Positions 1 to 8,294 are shown, counted from the first letter of the stretch. The stretch: 64,000 bases of DNA from JAGQSZ01 sp049647585 (GCA_049647585.1 JBARXY010000008.1:1-64000), one strand, 5' to 3'. Translations and numbers: made by a program. The notes: generated by a model from the letters alone, not told the origin.

Positions 1-2
1 TC

Positions 3-371
3 GCATACATAATCGACCGAAAGAACTGTAAAGAAGCCGCCAAATACACGAGCCCAGACCGAGAATTCGTCGAATTCCTCGAAAACTGCCGCCAAGCCTT
101 CCCAGACCTATTCCAAACCACCCCAAGCGCGACATCATTTGTGGATGACACCGTCAGGATGGCAGACGACTGGCTTGGGCCGAACGTGCGTGCGATCACC
201 AACCGGTCGGGAGACAAGATCTTCCTGTCTGAGGATGGTCTGCGACGCATCCGCTTTGACATTCGCAACCCAGCTCCACATTCGAGCCCGCACGCTCATG
301 TCGAGCAGTTCGTCAATGGGCGCTGGGTGAAGTCTGGTCCGATCTTCCCAACCGATGTCCCGCCGAGGTAG
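3..371 (+). CDS. C-terminal end of a polymorphic toxin (5' end outside window)
   Basis: The frame is open from base 3 with no start needed, so this is the 3' end of a longer gene that begins left of the window. About 122 residues are visible. The last 30 carry a compact conserved-looking block (an HVE motif, then NGRWVKSGPI and a closing DVPPR) of the kind seen at the C-terminus of RHS/contact-dependent toxins. A small immunity-like gene follows 5 nt downstream, the usual toxin-immunity order. I do not recognise the catalytic family. An internal ATG exists at 141 but the open upstream frame argues against it as the true start. The link to RHS proteins is inferred from the neighbours (RHS core fragment at 2244-3530). 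Confidence 0.6.
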   Translation, partial: AYIIDRKNCKEAAKYTSPDREFVEFLENCRQAFPDLFQTTPSATSFVDDTVRMADDWLGPNVRAITNRSGDKIFLSEDGLRRIRFDIRNPAPHSSPHAHVEQFVNGRWVKSGPIFPTDVPPR

Positions 372-376
372 GCCCG

Positions 377-565
377 ATGCGAATCGAGAACCTTGAGTCG
401 AAAGAGCCGGTCTACATCCTCGGGCTTGCCCTCACGCGGGCTGAAGCCCAGGAACTCCGGGATGACCTGGACTCCCTGCTGGCTGCCGATGAGGCTCGAC
501 ATGAGCATGTGTCCAGCGCCGACTACCAGACAGAGTTGACGGTATGGATCGACGACGACCAGTAG
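377..565 (+). CDS. Small immunity-like protein
   Basis: This predicts 62 residues, acidic and mostly helical, with an L-T-R-A-E-A-Q-E-L-R-D-D-L core and a closing HVSSADYQTELTVWI segment. It starts with ATG 5 nt after the stop of the upstream toxin end, so it is most simply the cognate immunity protein. Its 3' end overlaps the next gene (start 544) by 22 nt. The gene at 1134-1364 has a similar 'LT-x-x-E-x-x-x-L' helical core, so the two may be distant relatives. The function is inferred from position and size only. Confidence 0.55.
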   Translation: MRIENLESKEPVYILGLALTRAEAQELRDDLDSLLAADEARHEHVSSADYQTELTVWIDDDQ

Positions 566-1137
566 GTGCGCTGATCCTTCTGCTGGCAGTAGCGGCTGGC
601 CTCCTGCCCCCGCCGGTGGCGGCGGACGAGGTGCCTGCTGGCGAGCAATTCCCGGCCCCCTATAGCTATGACGCACCCGCAGACGCGCTCGCCCAGCCGA
701 CCGGAGGACCAAGTGCACAGGGCGCGTTGTTGCAGGGTCCAGGCAGTGCGAACAGCGCTGCGGCTGTCGCTGCCGGTGGTGCAGCTACGACTTCCTCGCT
801 GCTGACCTATACCCCACGAACGGCAGGTGGTCTCGCTGACGCCGCATCGGGCGCCTGGCTGAACGCTCGGCTTGCAGCTGATGAGATCGCGTCGGGTCAC
901 TCTTACACGAAGCACGTCGTTGAGCGCGGCGAGTTCCCGGGGATCCGAACCCGAACGCAATTCGCCGACATGGTCGAGAACGTCATCAACAACTACGACG
1001 ATCTCCGGCATCTTTCGGGTGGCCGAACGGCCTACTGGCGTGACGGGGTAGTCGTCATCAGGAACCCACGCGCCCCTGACGGCGGGACAGCCTTCGTTCC
1101 TAGAGACGGATACGACTACTTTCTGGGGCTTGGGTGA
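544..1137 (+). CDS. Secreted single-domain toxin, RNase-like C-terminus
   Basis: The protein has 197 residues. Residues 1-27 form a classic Sec signal (RRR, then a run of Leu/Ala/Val, then PVAADE). A low-complexity Ala/Gly/Pro linker runs to about residue 108. The last 85 residues form a toxin-like domain: GHSYTKHV, EFPGIRTRTQFADMVENVI, a GGRTAYW segment and a VVIRNPRAPDGGTAF segment. This His...Arg/Thr layout is typical of C-terminal RNase toxins of RHS and contact-dependent inhibition systems; a BECR-type fold is my inference. The protein has no RHS repeats and carries its own export signal, which is unusual for a displaced toxin tip. It ends in an ATGA-type 4-nt overlap with the next, immunity-like gene. 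Confidence 0.65.
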   Translation: MDRRRPVGALILLLAVAAGLLPPPVAADEVPAGEQFPAPYSYDAPADALAQPTGGPSAQGALLQGPGSANSAAAVAAGGAATTSSLLTYTPRTAGGLADAASGAWLNARLAADEIASGHSYTKHVVERGEFPGIRTRTQFADMVENVINNYDDLRHLSGGRTAYWRDGVVVIRNPRAPDGGTAFVPRDGYDYFLGLG

Positions 1138-1364
1138 GAGCGATGGACCTACGAAGGATCGATCAACAACGCGTGCGGATGGAGCTCACCGAGTCCGAGC
1201 TGAACGTGCTCCGTAATGGGCTGAGCGAGGCCCTGGAGGCGCTTGAGGACTGGGAGTTCTCGACTCGCATGGGAGTCGAGAGGGACGAAGCCCGTCGAGT
1301 TCGAGATGAGCTTCGATCGGCCGTGCAGCGGATGAGGGAGGACGGGCCTCGCTCCGATTCGTGA
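1134..1364 (+). CDS. Small immunity-like helical protein
   Basis: The product has 76 residues and is highly charged, with two predicted helices (LTESELNVLRNGLSEAL and a second EARRVRDELRSAVQ helix). It overlaps the upstream toxin stop by 4 nt and the downstream toxin start by 4 nt, so translation is probably coupled on both sides. Position directly after a secreted toxin makes it the likely immunity protein for 544-1137. I do not recognise a named family. GTG at 1134 fits the overlap; an ATG at 1143 is an alternative start. Confidence 0.55.
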   Translation: MRAMDLRRIDQQRVRMELTESELNVLRNGLSEALEALEDWEFSTRMGVERDEARRVRDELRSAVQRMREDGPRSDS

Positions 1365-1792
1365 TTCGCCTCGTCGCGGCTCTGCTAGTTGCAGGAGTCG
1401 CCCTCGGTCAGCCGACGCTGGCCGAGGCTGTCGCGCCCGCTGTTGAGGGCTGCTGCTATACCCCAAGCGGCGCAGGCGAACTGACTCGAAACTCTGACGG
1501 CCTATTCGGATCGAACGTCACTGAGCTTCGGACCCGCACTTCAGGTGGCTTCGTTCGCAGTGCCGGTGGACCCGTGCAGGTCTTCCAAAGTGAGGTTTCT
1601 GGTGGTCGATCTGCGGCGGAAGAGTTCTTTAGAGCGCAAGTAGGACGACCGCCGATTGCTGCGCTGGCTACAGACGTTGCCGATGTCGGCGGTCTGCGAT
1701 TCACGATCCGCGGGTCGGCCCACGGGGCGCCGACTGTTGAGGTATTCGATCCGGTTGCAGCAACGGTTGAGAAGATTAGGTTCTTGGAATGA
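1361..1792 (+). CDS. Secreted single-domain toxin candidate
   Basis: The protein has 143 residues. Residues 1-23 look like a Sec signal (MIRLVAALLVAGVALG, then PTLAEA). Near residue 33 there is a YTPSGAGEL segment, which echoes the YTPRTAGGL segment of the toxin at 544-1137. This may mark a shared junction between linker and exchangeable tip. The C-terminal 100 residues hold FQSEVSGGRSAAEEFFRAQVG, an RFTIRGSAHGAPTVEVFDP strand and a closing KIRFLE. No family name can be given with confidence. Overlaps of 4 nt on both sides place it in the same coupled chain. The toxin role is inferred from architecture and neighbours. Confidence 0.55.
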   Translation: MIRLVAALLVAGVALGQPTLAEAVAPAVEGCCYTPSGAGELTRNSDGLFGSNVTELRTRTSGGFVRSAGGPVQVFQSEVSGGRSAAEEFFRAQVGRPPIAALATDVADVGGLRFTIRGSAHGAPTVEVFDPVAATVEKIRFLE

Positions 1793-2247
1793 CTGATGGC
1801 TTGGGGTGGAATGTGCGACCGGGAGAGTCGGTCGGCCCTCTCGTGTTGGGAATGCCGGAGGAAGAGGTCACGCATGCCATCGGTGAACCGATGTCGAGAA
1901 AGAATCGACGCGAGATGACGAGCCTTGACTATGGCTTCATCACCATCATGCTCTTCCAAGGTGTCGTTACGATGATTGTGATCGAGATGAACGCGCAGAT
2001 CGAGGTAGCTGAATGCGGTATCAAGCCTGGTGCATTGGTTCGAGATCTTGTGTCATTTCTCGAGTCTCCGTTGACCTACGATCAGGAGGAGGGACTATGG
2101 CGCTCAGCGGATTTGGAGGGACTGTGGTTCGAAGTCGCCCGACCCGCAGAAGCAGGTGAGGACCCGATCGAACCGCCCTATGTTCCCGAACAATATGACA
2201 TCACTAGGCCCGAGTCGGCACTCGTAAGACGAGTATTCGTGCAATGA
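1789..2247 (+). CDS. Immunity-like protein paired with the 1361-1792 toxin
   Basis: The product is 152 residues with no signal peptide, so it is predicted to be cytosolic. It opens with RPGESVGPLVLGMPEEEV, a pattern common to small actinobacterial immunity-like proteins in which the N-terminus reads 'R-P-G-x-S-V-G-P-x-x-L-G-M'. Acidic surface and a mixed alpha/beta pattern fit an inhibitor. ATG overlaps the upstream stop by 4 nt and its own stop overlaps the RHS fragment start by 4 nt. Function is inferred from position directly after a toxin-like gene. Confidence 0.55.
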   Translation: MTDGLGWNVRPGESVGPLVLGMPEEEVTHAIGEPMSRKNRREMTSLDYGFITIMLFQGVVTMIVIEMNAQIEVAECGIKPGALVRDLVSFLESPLTYDQEEGLWRSADLEGLWFEVARPAEAGEDPIEPPYVPEQYDITRPESALVRRVFVQ

Positions 2248-3530
2248 CGGAACGCCGGTCGTCTGGAGTCGGTGTCAAGCGACCCGGTGAGTTCGGTCGC
2301 CGGGCTTCGACGGTCGTGTCCGGCGGTGAGGGTGCCAGACGGTGGGGTGAGACACTCGGGTTCGACGACGACGGAAATGTGACGTCGCGGTCGACAACGG
2401 TCGGGGACCCGGCGGCTGGTGGCGTGGCGGGTTCTGTGTTGTACGCGTATGACCGGGCCGGGCGTCTCACCTCTGAAACCAGTGGTGGCTCGACTGTGGC
2501 GTTCGGTTGGGACGGGGCGGGTAACAGGGTGTCTGTCACGTCACCGGACGGCCAACAAACCGGGTTTAGCGTGGATGAGCGTAACCGCACGACCGGTTCC
2601 ACCGACGGGGTGTCCTATGGGTGGGATCAGGCGGGGGACCGGGTGTCGGTAACCGACCCTGACGGTGCGGTGACCGCTACCGGTTATGACGCGTTGGGCC
2701 GCCCCGTCGAGGTCGACACCAACTCTGGTGGCGTGTCGACCCAAGTGTCGTATGGCTGGGATGGTGGCGGGCGTCTCGCCACACGGAACATGACTGTCGA
2801 CGGCAACACCGTGGCGGACGCCAACTTGGGTTACGAGACACCTGACAGCTGGGACCCCGTCGTGGTGTCGGACACTCTTCAGGTTGGTACTGGGCCTGAT
2901 GGTGGCCAGGTGTCGTTGGGGAATTCGGTTACGACCACCAATTTCCATGGTGACCTCGCAGCGGCTACCGATACCGACGGGTCGGTGTACACCCAGTCGT
3001 TCGACACTTTCGGCCAGAACACAGGCCCGACCCAGGGAATGTTTGGGTTCCAGTCCGATCTGACTGAACCCGTTGACGGGTTGGTGTGGATGGGCGCACG
3101 TTTCTACGACCCGACCACCGCCTCGTTCACAAGTCGCGACACCTACCCCGGCGACGTGACTGACCCGATCACCCTGAACCGGTATTTGTACGCCAACGCG
3201 AACCCGACCAGCAACCATGATCCCGACGGACATATGGGTGTCAAACTCACCGCCGAAGACCGGATCCGGGCGAACATCATGGAAGGGCCTGTACAAACCC
3301 AGGCGTTGGCGATGTACACAGCCCTAGGCGTGGCTCGTTTGTTCATGCTCACCGACGCTGGAGTCGTACTCGCCGAAGCTGCGATAGCCACACGAACCCC
3401 GATCGTCGCTTCCGTACCGTTAATCACCATAACAATCGCAACAGTCACTCTCTTCGCGTTGTCGATGACCGTGCTCGAATGGGAGGGGCACACATTCCGC
3501 GACACGGTCACGGGGGCTTGTTCAAGCTGA
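2244..3530 (+). CDS. RHS/YD-repeat protein fragment with RHS-associated core
   Basis: The product has 428 residues. Residues 40-170 hold several YD-type repeats (YDRAGRLTSE, GWDGAGNRVSV, YDALGRPVEV). The RHS-associated core motif lies around residues 276-330: a DGLVWMGARFYDP block, then RYLYANANPTSNHDPDG. In full RHS proteins this core closes the shell that encloses the toxin. The N-terminal secretion and plug regions are missing, so this is a displaced 3' cassette rather than a full RHS gene. After the core comes a variable region with two hydrophobic segments, ending at a stop eight bases before a toxin-like frame. The toxin lies in a different frame, so a frameshift may have separated shell from toxin. 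ATG at 2244 overlaps the upstream stop. Confidence 0.8.
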   Translation: MTERRSSGVGVKRPGEFGRRASTVVSGGEGARRWGETLGFDDDGNVTSRSTTVGDPAAGGVAGSVLYAYDRAGRLTSETSGGSTVAFGWDGAGNRVSVTSPDGQQTGFSVDERNRTTGSTDGVSYGWDQAGDRVSVTDPDGAVTATGYDALGRPVEVDTNSGGVSTQVSYGWDGGGRLATRNMTVDGNTVADANLGYETPDSWDPVVVSDTLQVGTGPDGGQVSLGNSVTTTNFHGDLAAATDTDGSVYTQSFDTFGQNTGPTQGMFGFQSDLTEPVDGLVWMGARFYDPTTASFTSRDTYPGDVTDPITLNRYLYANANPTSNHDPDGHMGVKLTAEDRIRANIMEGPVQTQALAMYTALGVARLFMLTDAGVVLAEAAIATRTPIVASVPLITITIATVTLFALSMTVLEWEGHTFRDTVTGACSS

Positions 3531-3537
3531 ACCCAAG

Positions 3538-4050
3538 GTGAAACCGAGAGAAAGTGACTCTGAAAAGTCGGGAACAGAGGACTCTACCGAGAAGTTTGAG
3601 CAGCCCGAGGGTCGCGGCGTCATCATAGATAATGGCGGCGGTGATTGTAATGCCGATGTGGGTGACATCGGATCGTATAAAGAAATGGCAGCAAAGAATA
3701 AAGGTACCGGGATGCTCTGCAATGCACACCATATAATCCAGGACGCAGCCGCTAAAGGAACGTCAACAGGTGCAAACGGGTTCGCCTATAGCTCGAGTAA
3801 GGCCCCGGCAATCATAATGACGGTCGCGAACCACACTATAGCTACGGCGTGGCAGAATGGCTCAGATGAATGCTCCGGAACTTATGGGGGTGAATACGAG
3901 CTTGCTGAAGGAGCGCTGATGGCTTCTGGCATGTCGGCCTACAAAGCTACGGCTTTGGAAGCTGTCCGGACATATTTCGAGGTGGAACTTGGTTGGACTG
4001 CTTCCACGAGGACCAAAGTTCCAAACAGTAGGCGTAACTGTAAAGGTTAA
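3538..4050 (+). CDS. AHH-type HNH/EndoVII nuclease toxin domain
   Basis: The frame encodes 170 residues. At about residue 62 it reads CNAHHIIQDAA, the AHH signature of an HNH/EndoVII-superfamily nuclease group found at the tips of RHS-type toxins. Downstream come a conserved-looking HTIATAWQNG stretch and a Tyr-rich helical part. The start shown is GTG at 3538, but the frame is already open upstream, so the domain may once have been fused to the RHS core that ends at 3530 in another frame. This segment looks less GC-rich than its neighbours, consistent with a recently acquired tip. The next gene probably encodes its immunity protein. DNase activity is known for the family and not shown here. 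Confidence 0.65.
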   Translation: MKPRESDSEKSGTEDSTEKFEQPEGRGVIIDNGGGDCNADVGDIGSYKEMAAKNKGTGMLCNAHHIIQDAAAKGTSTGANGFAYSSSKAPAIIMTVANHTIATAWQNGSDECSGTYGGEYELAEGALMASGMSAYKATALEAVRTYFEVELGWTASTRTKVPNSRRNCKG

Positions 4051-4067
4051 GAACAAGGCAGGTTGAA

Positions 4068-5237
4068 ATGTCTGAAGGTAAATTCGTTGATCCAGAGGCC
4101 ATGTCCTCCTATCTGAGGAGGAAGCTTATGGGGTGTTCACGTTCGTTAGCGAATGGAAGTGCTAACGCAGCATTGTTTGTTGTTGAGGATCGTTTGGAGG
4201 TGGTTGCGGGGGATTATTTTGTGTCGTCTCCGGAGGTGGTGGAGGAGTTCTGGCCGGGCTGGTTGGACAGTCTCGGTTTTGAGATAGGGGTTGGCCCGTT
4301 CTGGTCGTTCGCTGATTTCACTGTGGTGGGGACCGACGAGTCGCACGTCTATCGCGGGGCGTTCCCGTTGTGGAACTCTGATCTGGAGATATCCGACGCC
4401 ACTTTGACCTTCCGAGTCCACTTTTCAGGTGACTTCCACCGAAATGAGTTTGGTGCGACTGGTCTGTTGGTTGGTGGGTTACGGCGGGGGCAGGTTGTTC
4501 GGGGTGTTGGTTTGGTGGAGGAGTGTCTTGTCTCGGGCGAGTTTGGACGGCTTTCCGGCGCGGGTGTCGAAGATCTTGTGGGTCTGGTGGCAGGTTGGGG
4601 TGGGGTGATGACTGCCCCGCAGCGTCGTTGGAACCATCTGGATGTGGTGTTGCGTTCCGAGTCGGACTGGCAGGTTGGTGTAGTCATGCCCCTGTGGCGC
4701 ACCGACGGAACTCCTGGTGATCGAGGAGTCCGGTTAGGGTTGAGCACTGCCGACGACGGGACGTTGTTGGTAGATGTGGAGGCCGTAGTGGACGTGGATC
4801 CACAGTCATTCGACCTGGTGGAGCCGCTTCCCGTGGGCGAGATTTCTGGGCCGCTCCCACCGGAGTTGGCCGAGGACCCGTTGCCCGAGCCGTGGCGTCC
4901 CGGGGTGTTGGCCGTGATCGAACGGGTATTGGCCCGAGATTTTCAAGGCCTGATCGATGACGGAACGGTACGGACTGTCTATCCGGAATCGACAGTAATC
5001 CCAGGGCTGGCATGGAGTTTCGAAGCGTATGCCGTTAACCCGAGTCCTGTTGTTTCGCCGCCAGGTGAGTGGTGGCGTTACTGCGAGGTATTCGGGGACG
5101 GGCCTGGAACTGGTTGGAACGCCGTGGATGTCCCAATGTGGGAATCAAACGGTGGCAGCGAACTGACAATGCATTTCGAGATCTACGACCTAGGCGACCA
5201 CCCCGAGATCTACCTCAACCTCATAGAGGTCATGTGA
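4068..5237 (+). CDS. Three-domain immunity-like protein (DUF7668-like repeats)
   Basis: The product has 389 residues and no signal peptide. Three related domains of about 100-130 residues can be seen. Each has a Trp-rich strand followed by a 'P-L/M-W' motif (FPLWNSDLEIS, MPLWRTDGTPG, VPMWESNGGSE) and a closing beta strand. The third domain (about 284-389) looks like the DUF7668 family, often found beside toxins; naming it is from memory. Located 17 nt after the AHH nuclease gene, it is the likely immunity protein, and the tandem layout could bind more than one toxin. Local base composition differs from the nuclease gene just upstream. Confidence 0.55.
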   Translation: MSEGKFVDPEAMSSYLRRKLMGCSRSLANGSANAALFVVEDRLEVVAGDYFVSSPEVVEEFWPGWLDSLGFEIGVGPFWSFADFTVVGTDESHVYRGAFPLWNSDLEISDATLTFRVHFSGDFHRNEFGATGLLVGGLRRGQVVRGVGLVEECLVSGEFGRLSGAGVEDLVGLVAGWGGVMTAPQRRWNHLDVVLRSESDWQVGVVMPLWRTDGTPGDRGVRLGLSTADDGTLLVDVEAVVDVDPQSFDLVEPLPVGEISGPLPPELAEDPLPEPWRPGVLAVIERVLARDFQGLIDDGTVRTVYPESTVIPGLAWSFEAYAVNPSPVVSPPGEWWRYCEVFGDGPGTGWNAVDVPMWESNGGSELTMHFEIYDLGDHPEIYLNLIEVM

Positions 5238-5458
5238 ACACCACCAAAACACGGGACTGATGCACGACTGTGTGACAGGTTGGGTTTGGGGTCAGTGAGC
5301 CCACGAGTCGTCGGCTTCTCCGGCCTGATCTCCTTCGGCATAACTCCACACTCGTTGCAAAGCCCAAGAACCTCGAACAGTCCGGTGCGATTGATAAAGA
5401 CAAGTCGCTATCGGTGACTTCATTTGCGGCCGACAGGACCGAATTACAATTGCTTCGG

Positions 5459-5659
5459 CTATTCCACGACCAGGTCCCAGCGGTCGAGACAATCGACGCA
5501 GCGGTACGCCACGAAGTCACCTGCCCGGAACCCGACCTGGCCCGATTCATCCTCGAACGGAGTGGTCAGCAGATGGCAGGTTCCACCGCAGTCGACACAG
5601 ATGATCGATTCGGGCACGTAGGGCTGGTCCGCTGCAGTTGGTTCTTCGTCGTCGTTCAA
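5459..5659 (-). CDS. Small zinc-ribbon protein
   Basis: The product has 66 residues with two CxxC pairs: CVDCGG near residue 21 and CVDC near residue 54. Four cysteines in this layout would bind one zinc ion, as in small zinc-ribbon proteins. The start chosen is TTG at 5659 because a GAGGA ribosome-binding sequence sits 7 nt upstream; no ATG fits. The gene is on the same strand as the metallophosphoesterase gene that ends 64 nt upstream and may share its transcript. Function is unknown. Confidence 0.6.
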   Translation of the reverse strand: MNDDEEPTAADQPYVPESIICVDCGGTCHLLTTPFEDESGQVGFRAGDFVAYRCVDCLDRWDLVVE

Positions 5660-5723
5660 TGCTGTGTCCTCATCTGTGTCCTCACGATTGTTGTGACGGT
5701 CGTTCCCGTGCGAAGGCTGGAGC

Positions 5724-7367
5724 TCAGGGGCCGTCGGTGGAAGTCGGGGCGGGCGTGGTGCTCGAAGTAGAAGTCGTGGTCGAACTTGAAGTCGTCGTAG
5801 TGCTTGTCACCGCGTCCAGTCCGTCGGGATCCTCTTCCTCCATCTGCTCGCGCGACGGCTCGTCGACATCAGTGTCCGGAAGGTCATCGGCGGTATCGGT
5901 CTCGTCGCTGTCGATCAGGCGTCGCTGAAGGGTGAAGTCACCCGATGCGCCATCGAGGGTGATCTCATCGACCGCGACCAGCGTGCCTCGGAGGAATCGC
6001 AGGATCTCGAACCGGTATTCACCCTTGTCCTCCACCAGCAGATTCCCCAGGCCCGTGGCGCCCGACGATCCGACTATGGCGACGACTGTGCCATCGATTA
6101 CCTCGAGCTTCGTCTGGTGCAGGTGACCTGCTGCGGCCGCCGGGACCTTGCCCAGAATCGGGCGGAGCTGCACCGGGTTGTGAACCATGACCAGATCGGG
6201 CTTGTCCGTCTCGACCAGCCTCTCGGTCGACTTGAACTGCGCCCGGTAGGTGCTGTCGATCTCATCCTTGGGGATGGTCCGCAGCGCCGTGACAGTGGGG
6301 TCCCCGATTCCCAGGATCTTCACATCGCCCACCGTTGCGGTGTCGCCGTCCAGATAGATGACGGCGTCAGATCCGGCGAGGTGACGGCGGACAGACTCGC
6401 TGTCGTGATTGCCCGCTACCAGGTAGTAGGGCATGGCGAAACCTTCGAGGGTCTCGACGAAGTTGGCCTCTGGTTCGAACCCGAACGACGTGATGTCCCC
6501 GGTGTCGATGACGGCGTCGACCTCGAAGCGGTTCGCCAGGTCTCTGGCTAGGGACAGGCCGATCGAGTTCAGGTGAAGGTCAGAGACGTGCAGCAGCGAG
6601 ACCTCGCCGTCGGACCGGGAGATCTCGTTTGTCGTCGCAGCTGAATAGAGGCCAGTGATCTTGGCGGCCAGCACATCGGTGCGAGAGCTGACCGAGCCAA
6701 AGCGCGTGTCCAGACTTCCAACCTTCGCGAACAAGGTCTGGGCGGACCCGAGGGGACCGCTGAGCTCCGGGTTCTTCTCCAATTGCTCGACGTCGTATCC
6801 CAGTGCCGCGGGAGCGACCAGAGCAGTCACCAACACGGGTGCCAGCAGCGCCGCGACACCCATGCGGGCGAAGGACCGTCGACCTGGAAACACCGCTGCA
6901 GCACCGATGCCGACCAACAGCGAAGTCGCCGCGAGTACGAGGGACACATGCACGATCGCTCCGCTCAGGTCGTCCCGTACCTCGGCCTCGATCCCATCGA
7001 TTCCCGGTTGGTTCGACGGGTCGATGGCGTCGAGCAGGTCGACCTCACGCAGCTCGAACCCGAGTCGAACAGGTGCGGTATGGGTTCTGGCGCTCAACGA
7101 TCCGAGGGGAGGGACCGCCAACTCGGTTGTTCCGTGCAACGCGGGTGCGATGCTCGCTGCGAAGGTACCCGGACCGAGCTTCGCTTCGGAGCGGAACACG
7201 AGTGGAACAACTACGAGCGTGGCGATGACGACCCAGAGAACGAACGCGACCCTGGACCTGCCGATGGCCCCAACCAGGCGTGGAGCGCGGGACGGCGTCG
7301 CCGGCTCAAGGGCCGGCTCGTCGGGCGTTGCTGATTCGACGGGGGAGTGTTCGCCCGGCCCGCTCAC
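5724..7367 (-). CDS. Membrane-anchored metallophosphoesterase
   Basis: The protein has 547 residues. One transmembrane segment follows an N-terminal cytosolic stretch (about residues 39-60), and two more lie near 135-190. The calcineurin-like phosphoesterase domain occupies about 255-460 with all the hallmark metal-binding motifs: HVSDLHLN, DTGDIT, AGNHDS, MVHNP and AGHLHQ. The tail is acidic and ends in a long Ser/Thr-rich stretch. The substrate cannot be told from sequence. The GTG start overlaps the stop of the Nudix gene by 4 nt (GTGA), so the two are co-translated. Confidence 0.85.
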   Translation of the reverse strand: MSGPGEHSPVESATPDEPALEPATPSRAPRLVGAIGRSRVAFVLWVVIATLVVVPLVFRSEAKLGPGTFAASIAPALHGTTELAVPPLGSLSARTHTAPVRLGFELREVDLLDAIDPSNQPGIDGIEAEVRDDLSGAIVHVSLVLAATSLLVGIGAAAVFPGRRSFARMGVAALLAPVLVTALVAPAALGYDVEQLEKNPELSGPLGSAQTLFAKVGSLDTRFGSVSSRTDVLAAKITGLYSAATTNEISRSDGEVSLLHVSDLHLNSIGLSLARDLANRFEVDAVIDTGDITSFGFEPEANFVETLEGFAMPYYLVAGNHDSESVRRHLAGSDAVIYLDGDTATVGDVKILGIGDPTVTALRTIPKDEIDSTYRAQFKSTERLVETDKPDLVMVHNPVQLRPILGKVPAAAAGHLHQTKLEVIDGTVVAIVGSSGATGLGNLLVEDKGEYRFEILRFLRGTLVAVDEITLDGASGDFTLQRRLIDSDETDTADDLPDTDVDEPSREQMEEEDPDGLDAVTSTTTTSSSTTTSTSSTTPAPTSTDGP

Positions 7368-8158
7368 TCGTCCCTCTCATAACGCCAGACGGAGTCCATC
7401 GAGAGTCGGTGACGAACTCCTGGCGCATGGACATCTCCGGAGTCATAACCGGCGTCGCCGTGGTACATCGCGATCATCATCTCGCCGACGAAGTCGAAAT
7501 GGGTCTCGAAATGCTCGACCGGATGCGTTCGGGCGGCCTTGAGGAGGGACTCGACCTCTGCGAAGCGCAGCAGTTGGCACAGCGTGATGTATGTCGGAGG
7601 AGTAAGCCCCAGTAGCCCCTCGTCGCGATGGGTGATCACCTCAGCTGGACTCTTCCAGACGAATTCTCGGATCTCTCCGTTGTCGATCGTCACCGTCGAA
7701 TCAACGGCATCGAGTTGGGCGACATAGAAAGCGGTGGTGAACCGCCTCGGTGCCTGTGCCGGAGCCGTCCAGTGGGACCATCGGATCAAGGCCTCGGGCG
7801 GGAGCACCAGGCCGGTTTCCTCGCGCGTCTCGCGCAGAGCGGCCTGTCTGGAGGCAAGTTCCATTGCTGCTGCGGCGTCGCTTCCTGCTGCCGCGTCGTC
7901 GCGTCCTACTGAGTCATCGCTTCCCGCAGCGGTATCTGAGTCGTGGCTTCCCGAGGTGGCATCCGGGTAGTCGCCGGAGTCCAGCCGACCTCCGGGAAAC
8001 ACCCACATTCCTCCCGCAAACGCGAGCTTTCCGTCGCGACGCAACATCAGGGTTTCGACGCCGACGGGGCCGTCCCGAAGGACAACGACGGTTGCTGCCG
8101 GGATTGCTTCCGGGACCCAGAAATCCCTGAATTCAGAATCTTCGTTCCCGGTCACCAC
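7364..8158 (-). CDS. Nudix hydrolase with low-complexity insert
   Basis: The product has 264 residues. The Nudix fold starts near residue 16; FPGGRLD is at about 53 and the catalytic part of the Nudix box (REETGL) at about 116. In a standard Nudix box the Gly-Gly and the REXXEE helix are about 20 residues apart. Here an Asp/Ser/Ala-rich insert (residues 62-98) separates them, as in the NUDT19-like branch that carries long insertions. Substrates of that branch include CoA derivatives; the substrate here is unknown. Start is GTG at 8158, with a second GTG directly after it. It is the first gene of a minus-strand operon and is divergent from nrdA. Confidence 0.8.
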   Translation of the reverse strand: MVTGNEDSEFRDFWVPEAIPAATVVVLRDGPVGVETLMLRRDGKLAFAGGMWVFPGGRLDSGDYPDATSGSHDSDTAAGSDDSVGRDDAAAGSDAAAAMELASRQAALRETREETGLVLPPEALIRWSHWTAPAQAPRRFTTAFYVAQLDAVDSTVTIDNGEIREFVWKSPAEVITHRDEGLLGLTPPTYITLCQLLRFAEVESLLKAARTHPVEHFETHFDFVGEMMIAMYHGDAGYDSGDVHAPGVRHRLSMDSVWRYERDE

Positions 8159-8294
8159 GATTGAACGGTAATCGCTAGCGGTGGACCGATCTGCTCACGG
8201 TCCTGTTCCTCTGTGTCGAAATTCACAGAGGGTGGTCGATCCCGCAACAGTCCGCGCGATTTCCAAAAGATTGTGGAACTTGACCCCAATAGCG

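Noticed and set aside
4068..5237. A single three-part gene read as three separate genes
   Set aside because: The frame is continuous with no internal stop or start signal of note, so one protein with three domains is the simpler reading.
6655..7542. Large + strand frame of 295 codons over the metallophosphoesterase and Nudix genes
   Set aside because: It is the antisense shadow of well-supported genes; composition is Ser/Arg/Thr-rich with no motif.
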